Shown here piece after piece: positions 44,775-57,683 of a DNA stretch of 64,000 bases; within the stretch, counting starts at the first letter, position 1, and the number at the start of each line of letters is the position of its first letter. Source of the DNA: Nematostella vectensis (lineage: Eukaryota > Cnidaria > Anthozoa > Actiniaria > Edwardsiidae); the NCBI RefSeq assembly GCF_932526225.1, contig NC_064038.1, forward strand, positions 5,996,741 through 6,060,740, read 5' to 3'. The position numbers were made by a program, and so were the translations under genes. A model generated the notes under the pieces. It saw only the letters and a list, made by a program, of their open reading frames with translations. It ran no database searches and was not told the origin of the DNA.

Positions 44775-44995
44775 ATTCTCATGGCTTAACTCTTTCATGA
44801 GTGTCAAAACAAGAAAACACAAAAACGTACTACAAGCGATTAGCTTTTCATGGCTTAACTCTTTCATGAGTGTCAAAACAAGAAAACACAAAAACGTACT
44901 ACAAGCGATTAGCTTTTCATGGCTTAACTCTTTCATGAGTGTCAAAACAAGAAAACACAAAAACGTACTACAAGCGATTAGCTTTACATGGCTTT
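44775..44995. repeat. 69-bp tandem repeat, 3 copies
   Basis: ATGGCTTAACTCTTTCATGA starts at 44781, 44850 and 44919, and a shortened fourth start at 44988. The unit is a multiple of three (23 codons) and is open on both strands, but no gene context is seen. Confidence 0.9.
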
Positions 44996-44999
44996 TGTC

Positions 45000-47900
45000 A
45001 ATGAGTATTTCAACAAGATACAACAATTTTTTTTTTGTTATTTTATGTCGTCGGGGTGTAGGATCTCCTGCGCTGTCGTTGTTGGTCACACAGAAGCTAG
45101 AGGGAGATGGGGGGGGGGGGGGGGGGTAAGGGTGTCCATGTTAGCCGGAATTTGTCATCATAGTAAAGCACCAAGTACGAATACGAAAAAGTATCCATTT
45201 CCGTTGCTTGATTTGGTAATTAAAATTAATTTTTTGGTAAACGAAAAACAAACCGTTGTTTTCAGAGTGTAAGAGATTTTATCACATATTTTCTCTTTTA
45301 GTATTGATGAAAACAATTACAAAGGTGAGGCTGGTACTGGCTCTTTAAAGACTTTGGGGTCGAGATAAATAGAGAAAGTCATCTAATCACCATGCTAGGG
45401 GTCAAGGATGGAAAGGAGTGTGAAGGACTGGGACAGTGCATTAGCCCACCTATATCTTTCATGACAAACACTGATAGCACTTTCTATGATGATAAATTTT
45501 CTGCTCGACTCATTGAAGTCTAGACGCTGGAATTCCGAAGGTATACGTGTGCGATACAGAAATACCTCTCTTTGATTGCTGCAGATATTTCAATCATTTG
45601 CAAAATTGAGGACTATCTAATAAAAAACGTAGCTTATAATTTTTAAAATTATACTATTTTTATGCAGTTTAACTCTTAATACTTTGATGAGAAATCATGG
45701 CGGCTCTCCTTAATAACTCGATTACTGTGACAATTTTATGAAAGTGCGATCGAGACTTCGACCTCATTAGCTACAAGGTGGGGTGGTCATTAGTATGGAT
45801 TTCTTCAATGTCCGGTGCTTACGAATGGTTTACAAGCAATAAGTATTGATCACTTAAGTGCCAACATATACTAAATGCATTTTTCTCTTACCCTAATTGC
45901 AGCAAACTTTCAGTATCCCTGAAAGGGATTCGAGACAAAGGTTAGACTTTGATCGAATGGGTTACCGCTCTGAAACGGCTCTTGAAGTAGACAAACAGAC
46001 GTGAAAAGAAAGTTGCGATGAGGTTTTCAGTTTGTTTTGAGAGCCAAGGGAATGACGAACATTCTGGAATAACTGCATTGCAGAGGTCAAAAGGGATGGC
46101 AAATACATGATGGATAAATAACAGAAGTATAAAGAAATCTAAACTTTAGAATGGAAAGGCATTTGGAGCTATATAACAATATAATTTCGATAATGTAATA
46201 CTTGTCTAATTTTTGATGAGGTATTTTAAAATATAACCCAACCAAAAAGGCTCGCTTTCTTGTGAGCCCTGTTTTGATAATATGTTTTCTGAGTTGTCGC
46301 GAATAGATCATGCCATGGCGCGTGGCTTTTTAGCGCACTTGGCTAGTTCAAATATTGCTTTCTGTTTCGTTATTGTGAAGACGCTACCCACGCGCGGCAC
46401 GAGAGCCAGGGAGGTCTAGACAAGACGAGAGGTCTTAGCTCAGCATGTGCTGTAGGTGGTATATTCAACACGAACACGTGCCATGACGTCATAAACACGT
46501 GACACTGAATCAACAGCAGGAATCAGACCGGGCAAGGAGCTGTAGGGAATTCTATGATTCTTCAATAATAACAGCATTCCAAAATTTTGAACATGCGCTT
46601 ACAAATAAATATATCCGTAGAGATCTGCTTAAAGAAGGCCAATCACGCCGCCATTTTATGCTCCCGCTCAACGCCGAGTGACTCAAAGAATCCATTTCCA
46701 TCTGCTAATTCAAGCAATTTATCAAGATAATTTCAATCAAATATCGTTAATAACGTATCAGACTTCATTCGTAGATTGTTACTTTAAAGTTTCCTTGCGA
46801 AAAAACCCTTGTATGTTCAACTATAAACAATAACAATGGAGTGGTTGATCGACATTCTTTAAAATATCTCGCCATATTGTAATGTGTGATGGGTATCTGA
46901 TGAAGTCCCCATCAACAAACTTGCCAGCACTGTTGGTTGACTCGCCACCGGTGGTGAGTTCACCATTGGTGGTGGCGAGTTTCCATGTCTCTTTACAAGA
47001 TAAAAAAACACCAAATTTATAAGTATAAAATAACCCGAAAAACGACAGTGTTGATGAGCTACCGTGAAAGTCCCTGCTGCAATCGACATTTTAACATTTT
47101 AACATAGATAAAAGATGAAAGGGAAGTGAAAGAACAGATAAGGATGTTAAAGGAAATAATGGGATAAAATCAAAAGAGCTCAAAATAGGCCGGTTATAAG
47201 TAATTCGCATGCTGTCCTTTTTTTGGTCGCGATAAGATCCATGGATGGCTGATAAAATCCAAGAAATGGCGGAAGGCGGGAGGTAGAGTTTCATGAAATA
47301 ATATAACAAAATTCTTTTCAATCTCCTTATAAAAAAAGAGTGTTTAAAGACATTATCACAATAACCATCGCGTGAAAATACATTCTCGTGCCAATGTTTT
47401 CGACATTCCGGATGTCGCTATATATAGATGCTGATATCCTACGAAGTTCTGAATGACCATCTTCATTTTCAAGTTGTTGGCGATAGAAATGGCACGTGAA
47501 CTTGCCGTTCATCATAGTGACTCTGGGGGGAGGGGACAGGCTAAGAATGTCACCGAGGATCTAGCACCGTAGCCAACAAGGGTTCATGCGGTCCTTTTCT
47601 TTGCTCGGTCAAGTATTCAGTTGTCAACTAATGTAACCACTCGTGTGTTTCTGATTCGTATTTCCCATGATCGTTTTTAGTTGTTGATTATGAGGGAGTG
47701 TCCATTAAATATTTGATCTCTGATTCTTTTTAGCATATTCTACTTTACTAGGGGTGTTCATTAAACATTGGGGGGAGAGGGGGTGTCTGAATTTTTCAAG
47801 CTCCCGAAGGGGGCTTCGAAAAAAAGGCTCTATAAGGGGGGGGGGGGGAGGGATAAGGGAGGCTCTGATTTTTTTTATTTTTTTAGGTCTACTGTAAACC

Positions 47901-50900
47901 TAGGGACTGTTAAATAGGGGAGGGGGGGGGGGGACCGAAAACATGTTTACTTTAATGGGAGGAAGCTTAAATTTTAAGGTGCCTTGAGCCGATATCTCCT
48001 TCCCCCCCCCCCCTAGGAATACCTCCTCCCCCCCTAGTCAGAATGCTCGGTTGTTGGAAGTATCATTGTTGTGCAAGAACATAACGCGCAATGGCAGCCC
48101 GGGCGACCACAAACACTTTGACAAGCCGCGCGGGTATAATAAGAATATAAATAAGACTGTGCTAGCGTTCAGTCACTGACCCGACTGGAGTCGATGTGTG
48201 TATAGCTTGTGTTCTTTTCAAAGTCACTTTCTAAAAAAGGGCCCGCGATAGAAAAAACAAAAGTGCTTACGAACGCCTACCGTCCCTCACTTCTGCGCGC
48301 TTTCGCGCTGAATTGCGCAAAAATAAAAATGCAACAAACTGTTGTAAATATTACAATTTTGAGTGCGTGGAAATAAACGTACAAGGAAAGGCGATAAAGT
48401 GGCGGTTCGCCAAGAATGTTTGAACGAAAATACAAAAAAGTCTGTAGACTGTAACCACGCTTTACATATCCAAAATCTGATGTGCGCAAAAGCAACTTGA
48501 AAAGTCAAAATTATGTGCTAAATTTCTGAGAGCAAGAAGAATCGCGCAGTAAAATAACAAGGACATGGAGCTGAAACTTCGCATTTGATCGGATCTTAGC
48601 GGTGGAAAATGGATAATCCATGCGATCGATGTTCAAGACACATATGTAACCTGTTTGCTTTATCTCATGCAAGAGCAAACTTCATACACACCGCCACATT
48701 TCTGCGACCGCAACGGCGGAAACCCTTCCGTATTCATCTGAGGTTAACTTTTAGCCCCAGGTTTCACGCCTTGACATCTTGTTATTTTAAGCCTGGTATC
48801 GTAATGCTTTGTTTTCTTAGCGCAAACAGATAGCTTAAAATCCGCGCCAAAAATACCGTACTCGTACAACCAACACAAGAACGATTTAGCAGGTATTTCT
48901 GCAAAAACAAGATCGATTCGTGTGTAGAGTGAGTGAACTTTGACTCTACGTGTCGTAGCTAGATAAAGGGAAAGTGCCGGGGCAATCACAGCCAACAATC
49001 GTTATAATACACAAAGGATTGATCATTTTGCAGATGAACGGTTCTCGTATATTCCTAACGAGAGGAAATAATGGCTTAACATGAGCACTTCATTAACGTA
49101 ATCATTTGGAGGCAAATTAGCGTCTGATAACACACTTAGAATCAGGATGGAGAAATCGCCACATCGGAGAAAATTCCTGCGAAAACGACATTTAGATAAT
49201 CAAGGTATTTCATGCATGCTCTAAAGAATCTCGTTTTTGATTGAGCAAACGTTAGAAAATGTTTTCCAAACAAGCACCTAGCGCATCTCATGTTGCGTAA
49301 TGAGTTTTGAGTAGCAAGTTGTTTCCTTGGGTCGAGTCGACCTTTGCAAGAGTCGTAACGTCGAGTGATTCAATGACAAAATTATACAAACAAACAATGA
49401 AACTGTAGTGTGATTGAAGAGCTTTATACTTAGCGAGTTTCAGAGGTCAGGCAACCATGCGAACGACTTGAATCGCAAGGCCCACAGCCTCTAGGGAAAC
49501 CGAGAAAATTGAATTCTCGCACATCAAAATAGTAGTTATATAGTTGATGGCCAAATTTACCGTCGAGTAAAAACACTAAATCGATTCTTTGATAAGCTAC
49601 AATCATTAAGATGAGCGAGAAAATCGGGAGGATTTCATACTGGTTAATACAAACAAAAAGAAAAGAAGTGAAGGTGATCTCACAGCGAGCGAGAACTAAC
49701 GTGAACATCAAAAGAGCACAATCATCTCACCTCACGAGAGAAACCTCGGTACTATTTCCTCTTGAACCGTTTCCCAATCTCTGTTGAATCACGCCAGCAA
49801 ATGTCAGTCCCTTTCCAGTCAACTTCGAAGCCCGTTTACCAGCCCACCTGCGTCAAACAATATGATCACAACTCGCTCGTAAAGCAGGCATACAATAGCG
49901 CTAACACTCGCTCAACACTGCTGGCAGGTTATGAGGCAGACGCTGAGCCGACGGTCTAGTATTTACGAGCCGCTGGTACGGCGAGACGGGACAGCAGACC
50001 GCATAAAGCTCTGGGAATGCACGGAATGCGTAGCGCAAAACCCGTCAACACTGAATAAGAAAGCGAATGATATCACGCCCTTTGATTATGTCTACATTTA
50101 CCCGACCCCGCTTGCCCGGGATTAGTATCAAATACAACGGCGAAATCTTAGACTCGATGTAGATCAAGACTTCTTGACAATATTGTTAATTAATTTGGTA
50201 AAATGTCGAGGCAATTTTGACCGCGATGTGAAGGCCAGTTTGATGGGCGATACAGTAAGACAGAGGTCAGGACGTTTACCAAAAAATTTCCAGCTTCAGG
50301 CAGACATCAGAATCATCAAAATATGGCACATCTCCAGTGTATCATCTATCAATACGATGCGATAATATTTGTAATTCTGGAGCGACAAGACAACCCGGGT
50401 GGTTGGTGGGTTGGAGGGCGACTATACAGCAGTGGAATTTTGAGTACAATTTGATTGATTTTCGAGAACAAAATTTTATAAATATAGATTGGTTGGACCA
50501 GTAACGTTATGGAAGCGACTGTGATGTGTGGCAATATTTATATTTCACACGAAAATAGACTAGAGATAATCTTGAAGTGAACTTGAAGGTTACGAAGAAA
50601 ACCCGACTATGATATCGACGATCTGTTGATGAACTCTGAGGGGAGAACCAAGGGAGACCTAAGGGGAGATATTTATGGGTGGGTGAGATTCACACAGCCA
50701 CACACATACAGGAAAAGCTCCTACAATTCACAGAAAAGTCAATAAAGAAACAAACAAAACAACTGGTGTCAATTAGAAAGTTCCTTTCAAAAAAATCATT
50801 ATCCGGAAGATCTTTTGATTCATCCCTAGATCTACCAGGTAATCTAAAGCATTCTTTATTTTAATACTACATTTTCAATACTATATGTTGTAGTATTGAT

Positions 50901-51640
50901 GCTATATCGATAAACCATGGAACACTGCGAGTAAGAAATGTTTCAAAGCAAGTATCTCAAGGCAAAATTGCAGGAGGGCTGTCTTTACACGTATTTTCGT
51001 TCTTCTGGTTTCACTAACTTGATGCCTTTACACGTATTTTCGTTCTTCTGGTTTCACTAACTTGATGCCTTTTAACGTTATAAATTGTTCTAAAAGCTAT
51101 ATTTCACAATGCTGTTCTCACTTCCGTCGCCATGGTATCTACTACAAATGTGAATATAATGGCAGGAAGACGCGTGAATCCGGATCATGAGGATCTATAA
51201 GTAGTTACTCATGCCATGAGAATGCGCCCCCTAATTCTTCATCCTGTCAAATGAGATTTCAATCACTTTCGTCATCCTCATTTCGGAGCATAGATAAATT
51301 TAGCGCATCATAGTACAGTGTTCACAATCGTAAGCTTATCATGTACTGTGGTTTCCAGTATTTTGCAAACGATTTCCAACAGCTAAATGGCTCCCCTCAT
51401 TCAAAATGTTTGAAGCGTTTTCATTGGCCAACACCAATCACGCCATCTCTCCTCGTGGCGCTGACCAATTAAAAAGCAACAATGTAATTCCTTTAGCTTG
51501 AATGACGGAAGCCAGAAAACGGTTTAGCGGCCGAAAATTTTGACGAGAGTCGTAGAATATTAAACATTTCAGTAACTCGTTTTCTATAGCTTTTTAACGA
51601 TGCTAAAAGAAGATTGAGGTTTTCTAAGCATTCAAACATC
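45000..51640. other. No gene recognised; dispersed repeat copy and G/C runs
   Basis: Holds the inverted copy of the dispersed repeat (46625-46860), G-rich runs at 45110-45126 and 47838-47935, and a C-run at 48002-48012. A duplicated segment ACACGTATTTTCGTTCTTCT occurs twice at about 50985-51065. Nothing else convincing. Confidence 0.5.
46625..46860 (-). repeat. Dispersed repeat, copy 2 (inverted relative to 38400-38640)
   Basis: Reads on the minus strand GATCAACCACTCCATTGTTA, TATTTGATTGAAATTATCTT, AGATGGAAATGGATTCTTTG and ATAAAATGGCGGCGTG in the same order as copy 1. Confidence 0.75.
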
Positions 51641-51649
51641 GCGAGAATT

Positions 51650-52035
51650 CATGTCGTGCAATAATGAGTTGTTGAATACCAGACGAAAAACGAGAGCACA
51701 GGAGTCCGGAGCCACCTTGGAGAAGAACTGCGGAGAATGCAGAGTGGGCGAGGCCATGGTGAGAGCTCGCGAGGTAAAATTAACAAGGAAAGAGAGGAAG
51801 ATCTCGCGACGCCTCAAACTGACCAGGTGGGACACTAAGAGATAAAGGAGACATCGAGGAGCAGAGGAAAAGGGCACGCAGGGAGGCGTGGGAAGCGGCA
51901 AAGATAATCGAATTACTAAGGAAGAGCATGGGAAACTCGACTCTGATAAGCAGTGAGATTGCAGTGGTGGATTCAGGGATTCTCGCTATAGTACCAAAAC
52001 ACTTATCCTATCGACAGAAAATTAAATCTGAGTAC
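51650..52035 (+). pseudogene. Charged coding-like stretch in two overlapping frames
   Basis: ATG at 51650 opens a 64-codon frame rich in Arg, Lys and Glu (AMVRAREVKLTRKERKISRR). Where it stops, a neighbouring frame continues with similar character (DIEEQRKRARREAWEAAKII, then SSEIAVVDSGILAIVPKH) until the MITE at 52048. The pattern suggests an eroded coding sequence with one frameshift, or two exons. No family was recognised. Confidence 0.25.
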
Positions 52036-52047
52036 ATCTATCTGACA

Positions 52048-52212
52048 CAGGGGCGGATCTAGTTTTTTGCTAAGGGGGGGGGGGGGGGGTTGGCCCAGTG
52101 ACAAAAGGGGGAGGGGGTAATTTGTTTGTTGCATACGGCTTTCTGGAAACCCAAAGAGGGGGGGGGGGGGGGGGTGTAAACCCCCTAAACCCTCCCCCTA
52201 GATCCGCTACTG
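52048..52212. mobile_element. MITE, about 165 bp, with G-runs
   Basis: Ends CAGGGGCGGATCTAG and, inverted, CAGTAGCGGATCTAG. The interior has two G-runs of about 15 and a CCCCCTAAACCC segment. Non-coding. Confidence 0.8.
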
Positions 52213-55200
52213 TAATAAGCCACGTATCGCGAGATCATCGAGTTGCCAAAGGCACAATGATAAGCCCATGCAAACGGCTTCAACATTAGCCAACATTGCT
52301 GGATGGTTTTGCTCAGTAATGCTGGGTCGTTTTGGTCACCTATGTTGGCGTATTATGAAATCTGATAATAAACCAATGTTGTCCGAGTAATGCCCGTGTA
52401 CATCTTTACCAACAATACTGGAGGTGATCACACGTGACTTAAGAAACTCAACTACAGTAGTAAGTAATTCCTAGTCTTACACTGAAACGAACGGCCAAAA
52501 ATCGGGTGTCGAGACTACGAGGTTCTTGTGCAATCCAAACTGGGTACCTCCAGTCAAGCTTTCTTCGTCTGTGAGACTGGCGTTTCCTTCGGAAGGTTAC
52601 ATTTTATGATAACAGTTTATTTACAAGCAAAGTAACACAAATTTAATTAACCGTATCTAATCAACACTGCTAATCATACGGTGTTAAAACATTCGACATA
52701 TATGTCTGCTCATTGTATCCCATTATTAAAACAACAACTCGGGACGTATTAACGTTGGCTTCAGAGGGCAAAGTGATCGTCCTAAGTTATTGCTGTCATA
52801 GAAAAATTTCCTATTGTGACAACTGACCTACTGTACGGTGCGAGGTCAGGCTTGGAATCCCAGTGTCTCTCCCGCGCGCGCCGAGATAAAACTACAGAAG
52901 ATTTTAAATGTTTTCAACAAAACTTTTTGATGTAACATATAATGTATCAACAATATTTTGTTATTTCTGACAATCCTTGAGAAGGAGACCGCAGGAATGT
53001 AAATCTAGGTTTTTAGGATTAAAAACGAATTTGTTTATGCTTTTTAGACACAGTCTTATGAATTTGAAACAAGAATCCATGTTTGATAGCCCGTGTTGCA
53101 TTGTGCGTAACATTCAAATAAGAAAACCTAAAGAGCTTGCTTTAGAGGTAAAAAAAACCAGTATATTGCATTTTATTGGCTGAACCATTTCCTCCCACGA
53201 GACAACGTGACGATACAGTATTCTAACTTCTGAAGTTATTTGAAAAACGTAAGTATCGAGGACCGAGACATGGACATTCGAATCTAAAAAGTGTTAGCTG
53301 AGCTTTGATTCCAGCGGTTAGCTCGGAAATGCGGCGGTAGTACGGCAGACAACAAGCAGCAAAAAAAAAAAAAAAAAATACAAGGTAAACAACTAGACCC
53401 TTCTAGTAACGATAAATCGGCCATTTGGTACCCGAAATCCGAGTTGCAGTTAAGGCTTGCCCAATATGTATTGCTGAGTCACACAGTGGCCGGGATTCAG
53501 GGTTTATCATAGGGTGGTTTGAAAAACTATGACAAAGTCTTCCAACCCCTCAACATTCTGCACCTAAAGGCAATATCTTTTTTATTTTATTGAAGCAACA
53601 GGACCAGCCCAGGACCAGCCACTGCTGTCAAAAAGATCAGGCACATCTGAATCAAACCGTAAAACGAGCCAAATTTCATTTTCGTTACTTAAAAGGAAGT
53701 CTGGGATTTTGAATACCTACTAACTTTCATTTTCTTGGTTTGAAATATTTAAGAGTGTTTTTAAAGAACCTGTAGTTTTTTTTCCTGGCATTATGCCCTA
53801 AGCGCAGTACACAGTAAGCGCAAGAACATAGTCGTAGACTTGTATAAGTAAAGGCCGTGCTAGGGTTAGGGTTGAGGGCAATACAAGTTTTGGAAACTAA
53901 AAAAGTAATGAGAATTACTTGCATCTGTAACTCAAATCAAATTAATACACAAAAGCTTATTTAAAACATTCAAAGTTATCTAGAGAGTAATAAAACGCTA
54001 TTCATGAGTTATTATTTCTCTCATTTCTAGGCTCCCTTTCCTTATTACTGTAAGTGTTTGGATCTCTACTCTACATCTTTATAATTGCTACTTCATTTTA
54101 TAGCTCGCAACAGGGGTTAAGAATATGTCTGCAGTCAATGCGGACAAACAAAGACAAATATGGAATACGGAAAATATGGATTTTTTTCTTTTCGAGGCAC
54201 GGACGAAGATAAAATGCTATAAACACCCTGCGATATGAAACTTCTTTTTTTTTTTCCAAAGTAGTTTCGGATTAGCTGAAATTTTGACATCAACTCTTTT
54301 GCTCATTAACAAAGAAATAACAGAGAAAACAGCCTCAGACAAATGTCCTATGGCCTCAGACGTCTGGAACCAGGATAACAGAATACAAGACAACACACTT
54401 GGCTGCGTCTGGATCCAATAAATAAAACATATCCCCAAGAAGATAAAACCCAGCTCTCAGTACGTAATTTTCGACAAAGAAAAACAAAACAAAAAAATAT
54501 CAACATTCATTGTGAATGTGACAAAACGACTTTTTGTTGTGTGGCCTTCATAGTTCTATCACACCAACACGACTTTAATGTCGCGGTATGTTTCATAGAA
54601 CTGTTTTACTCGTACAGTACAAACTCACCAACAACTGATGAATAAGAAGGGTTTTGTGGCCCTTTTGTGATCCACTTGAGAAGTGTGATATTCCTAAAAG
54701 TTGTTGACATACGACAGTAAAAAGAACGCGCGCATTCGACCTCGTATAGCTGAGCTTAGACAGAGGATTCCCCGAATAACTCTGAGCAACTCCTCAATAT
54801 TCGGAATTCTTTGGGCGGTTCTAGAAAACTAGAGCGGAAGCGAGGGAGGCACCTCTCTGAGAGATTAGAGTGGTCCAGGTATAATAGGGATCAAGCTAAT
54901 TATGACGGAAAAAACAGAGGACTGATATCTGCATTAACATACAACTACAAGCAAGGGTACTTTTTGGGGGGACGGGGAGGGGAGAAACACAATTCTCTTA
55001 CATATGCCCTTTGTACAATTCCGACAGTTTCGACTACGAAATCCCTCTCCCTTCCGCCATTTCTATCCAGTGCAACTCTTTGTTCGACTTACTAAAAATG
55101 TGTTTATCTAGCTGGAAATATCTCCTCGTTGTATGAAAACAAGATATCACCCTGTTGGCTAGAGTTAATGATGTAAAGTCTGTATTATCGCATTAGATTC

Positions 55201-56430
55201 TCACTAATCACGGTGAGATTTACATTTAAATCAATCAGGGGCATTTTTTCTAAAAGGAATATAAAATCTATTAAAAAAAAGAAAGAAAACACAGCTTTGT
55301 TTGTTAACCAAAATAACTAGATCGTTGCAGCGAGAGACAAATTTGACTTCCTGGAATGTAAGGGATATGTCTAGAGTTCTCGCGATTGGATTGGAATTTA
55401 GTTTCTTGATATAAATTATGCACGCCTTTGAAATGACCCTTGAATGCGAAATAAGAAATATTCCTGCACGGTAGCTATCGCCTCAATCAGCGCAGGGGTT
55501 TTCGAAAAGAGAAAAGCAGTTAATCGGTGTAACAAACTATTCTCATACACAAGAAAACAATTGCGCAGCTAAATAATTCCATCGTGTTGCATTTAATTGA
55601 TGTTCTTATTGCTTTAATATTAAATGATAATTATCATGGCGTATCCATATTCAAGCCATATGTTCATTAGACAAGCTTGTGCAAGAGGAAATCATTACCC
55701 TTATATTTTATAGTTTTTGTGATAACGAAAGCGCGACGTTAACCAGTGTGATAAATCCAGAATAGATGCATTCCCCTCCCCCCCACCCCTCTTTCATGGG
55801 GTGGAAATTCAGTGGCGTAGGGATGGGGACATGGTGTGGAATTGTTGTTTTGAAATTCCCTTGCGAATAAACCCCTGCTTTTTCAATGATAAATAATAAC
55901 AAATTCATAACACATTCTTTAATAAAAAAGAGAACCAGGACCCCAGTGCTCTTACTAAGGTTTGAGAGGTATTTTCAGGAATTCTATATAGGGTTAGCAC
56001 CTTTGTTCGGTTCGACATAAAAATCATGTCCGTGTGCATGTTAAAGAAATAAACTCTATTCTCAATTTGCTCCAGGCCCTGGGGCACTAAACAGAAGATA
56101 GTCGCACGTTAGCGCGAGGAGCTAATTAATTACGAGCAGCATTGCCAATCACTTAACATACTAATGAAACACAGCTGTGTCAAATAAGGAACCTATTATG
56201 GCTATCGCGCTAAGCGAAACGAGTTGGTAGTTTGTTTGAAATGCTAGTAGAAAACTTGAGTGTTTGGGTTTACACCAACCCAAACACACCCGCCACAGTC
56301 ACGAGAAAATTATGAAAGAAGAACATCATTTTTTTTTCAAAGATAGTGGATAAGAATGCGATATGGCGAAAAGGCTGTCTAAAAAGTCATGGCAAACCCT
56401 ATATAATATAACCCTATATGTAAATATATC
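52213..56430. other. No gene recognised
   Basis: A poly-A run (53360-53377) and a partial dispersed-repeat copy on the minus strand (55846-55920) are the only repeats noted. No splice-consistent coding was seen. Confidence 0.45.
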
Positions 56431-56433
56431 ATC

Positions 56434-56909
56434 TACCTTATTACACTTAATTTTCGCGACGTCAAAATTTCGCGATTTCAAGATGGCGATATTTCACGAC
56501 AATTTATTTTCGCGATTTTCCTATTTTTGTAAAAAACAGATTATTTTATTTTCGCGATTTCGCAATTTTGGGATAATAAAATCAAGCAAAACAAGTGAAA
56601 TTACAATGTCCTGTAATTATCAAAACTGAAACAACTTATAACAAAAAGATGCGTGGGCTAAATTTTTAGTTTTATAAAAATCTATAAATACAAGTTAAAC
56701 TCAACACCTTACCGTACTATGTATATTAAATGACTAAATAGACAAGATTTTTTCCATAAATCTTATTAAACGGCCAATATTCCCCAAAGGCTCCTTATAC
56801 TCACTTAATTTTCGCGCATACTATTTTCGCGTCACTTTATTTTCGCGAATCTTTAAAAATCGCGAAAGTCGCCAAATTAAAGTGACGCGAGAACAAGTGT
56901 AATAAGGTA
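56434..56909. mobile_element. Inverted-repeat element, 476 bp, TTTTCGCG-rich
   Basis: Ends TACCTTATTACACTT and its inverse AAGTGTAATAAGGTA. The arms are filled with repeated TAATTTTCGCG motifs. No coding content. A non-autonomous DNA transposon is the simplest reading. Confidence 0.8.
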
Positions 56910-57437
56910 TTCACATAGAAGCATTCCGTTATATATCTACTATCATCAGAAATCGGACAGTTGGAAATGACAGGAATTAAACCATGAAGGCGAGGGAGGG
57001 GGATCACTTTTTATTCCCATTGTCCAATAACTAGGAAAAAATGGTAAATCCGGGATCCGGAACCATTTCTATAAATCCCTGGAAACACCTCGGTTTGCCC
57101 TTTGTGTTTTGGATTTCTAAGAATAATCGGTTTTGATATTATCTAAGTGATATCACAACTGTTTACATCATGTAAATACATTAAAAGATAATTATCTTAA
57201 GGAAGGTGCAAGGAGGACGAAATTGAAAAATATTATTGACGCTACAGTCAACAAAGGCAGAATCATGCAATAGTCAGAGATTTGGCCACCTGACAGATCT
57301 GACTGATCATTACAGGCCAAGCCAAAATCTCCGGGAAAATATTAAACATGATAATCTTGGCTAAGAAAACAAAAACAAACAGCAAATGCTCAAGAAAAAC
57401 CATCACAAGACAAAAATTACGAGCAATGGTACGAGGG

Positions 57438-57683
57438 CGGGCCCGTACCCAGAATTTTATTTGGGGGGACGCGAAATCCGAAAAAGTGGACCTAATTTTT
57501 CTGGAGGGAGGGGGGGGGGGGGGAGTGAGAAAGAACAAAAAGGGATTTTTTATGCCTTTTTTTTTTTATCTCCACAGGACATTTATTGTCGGATTTGGCT
57601 ATCTGACTTATAGATTGATGACATACCAGAGTGAGGGGGCGTTCGCACCCCTTGCACCCCCCCCCCCCCTGGGTACGGACCTG
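57438..57683. mobile_element. MITE, about 245 bp, with G- and C-runs
   Basis: Ends GGGCCCGTACCCAG and, inverted, AGGTCCGTACCCAG. The left half contains GCGAAATCCGAAAAAGTGGA before a G-run; a reverse-complement copy of this half lies at 63224-63290. Frames here are not genes. Confidence 0.8.
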
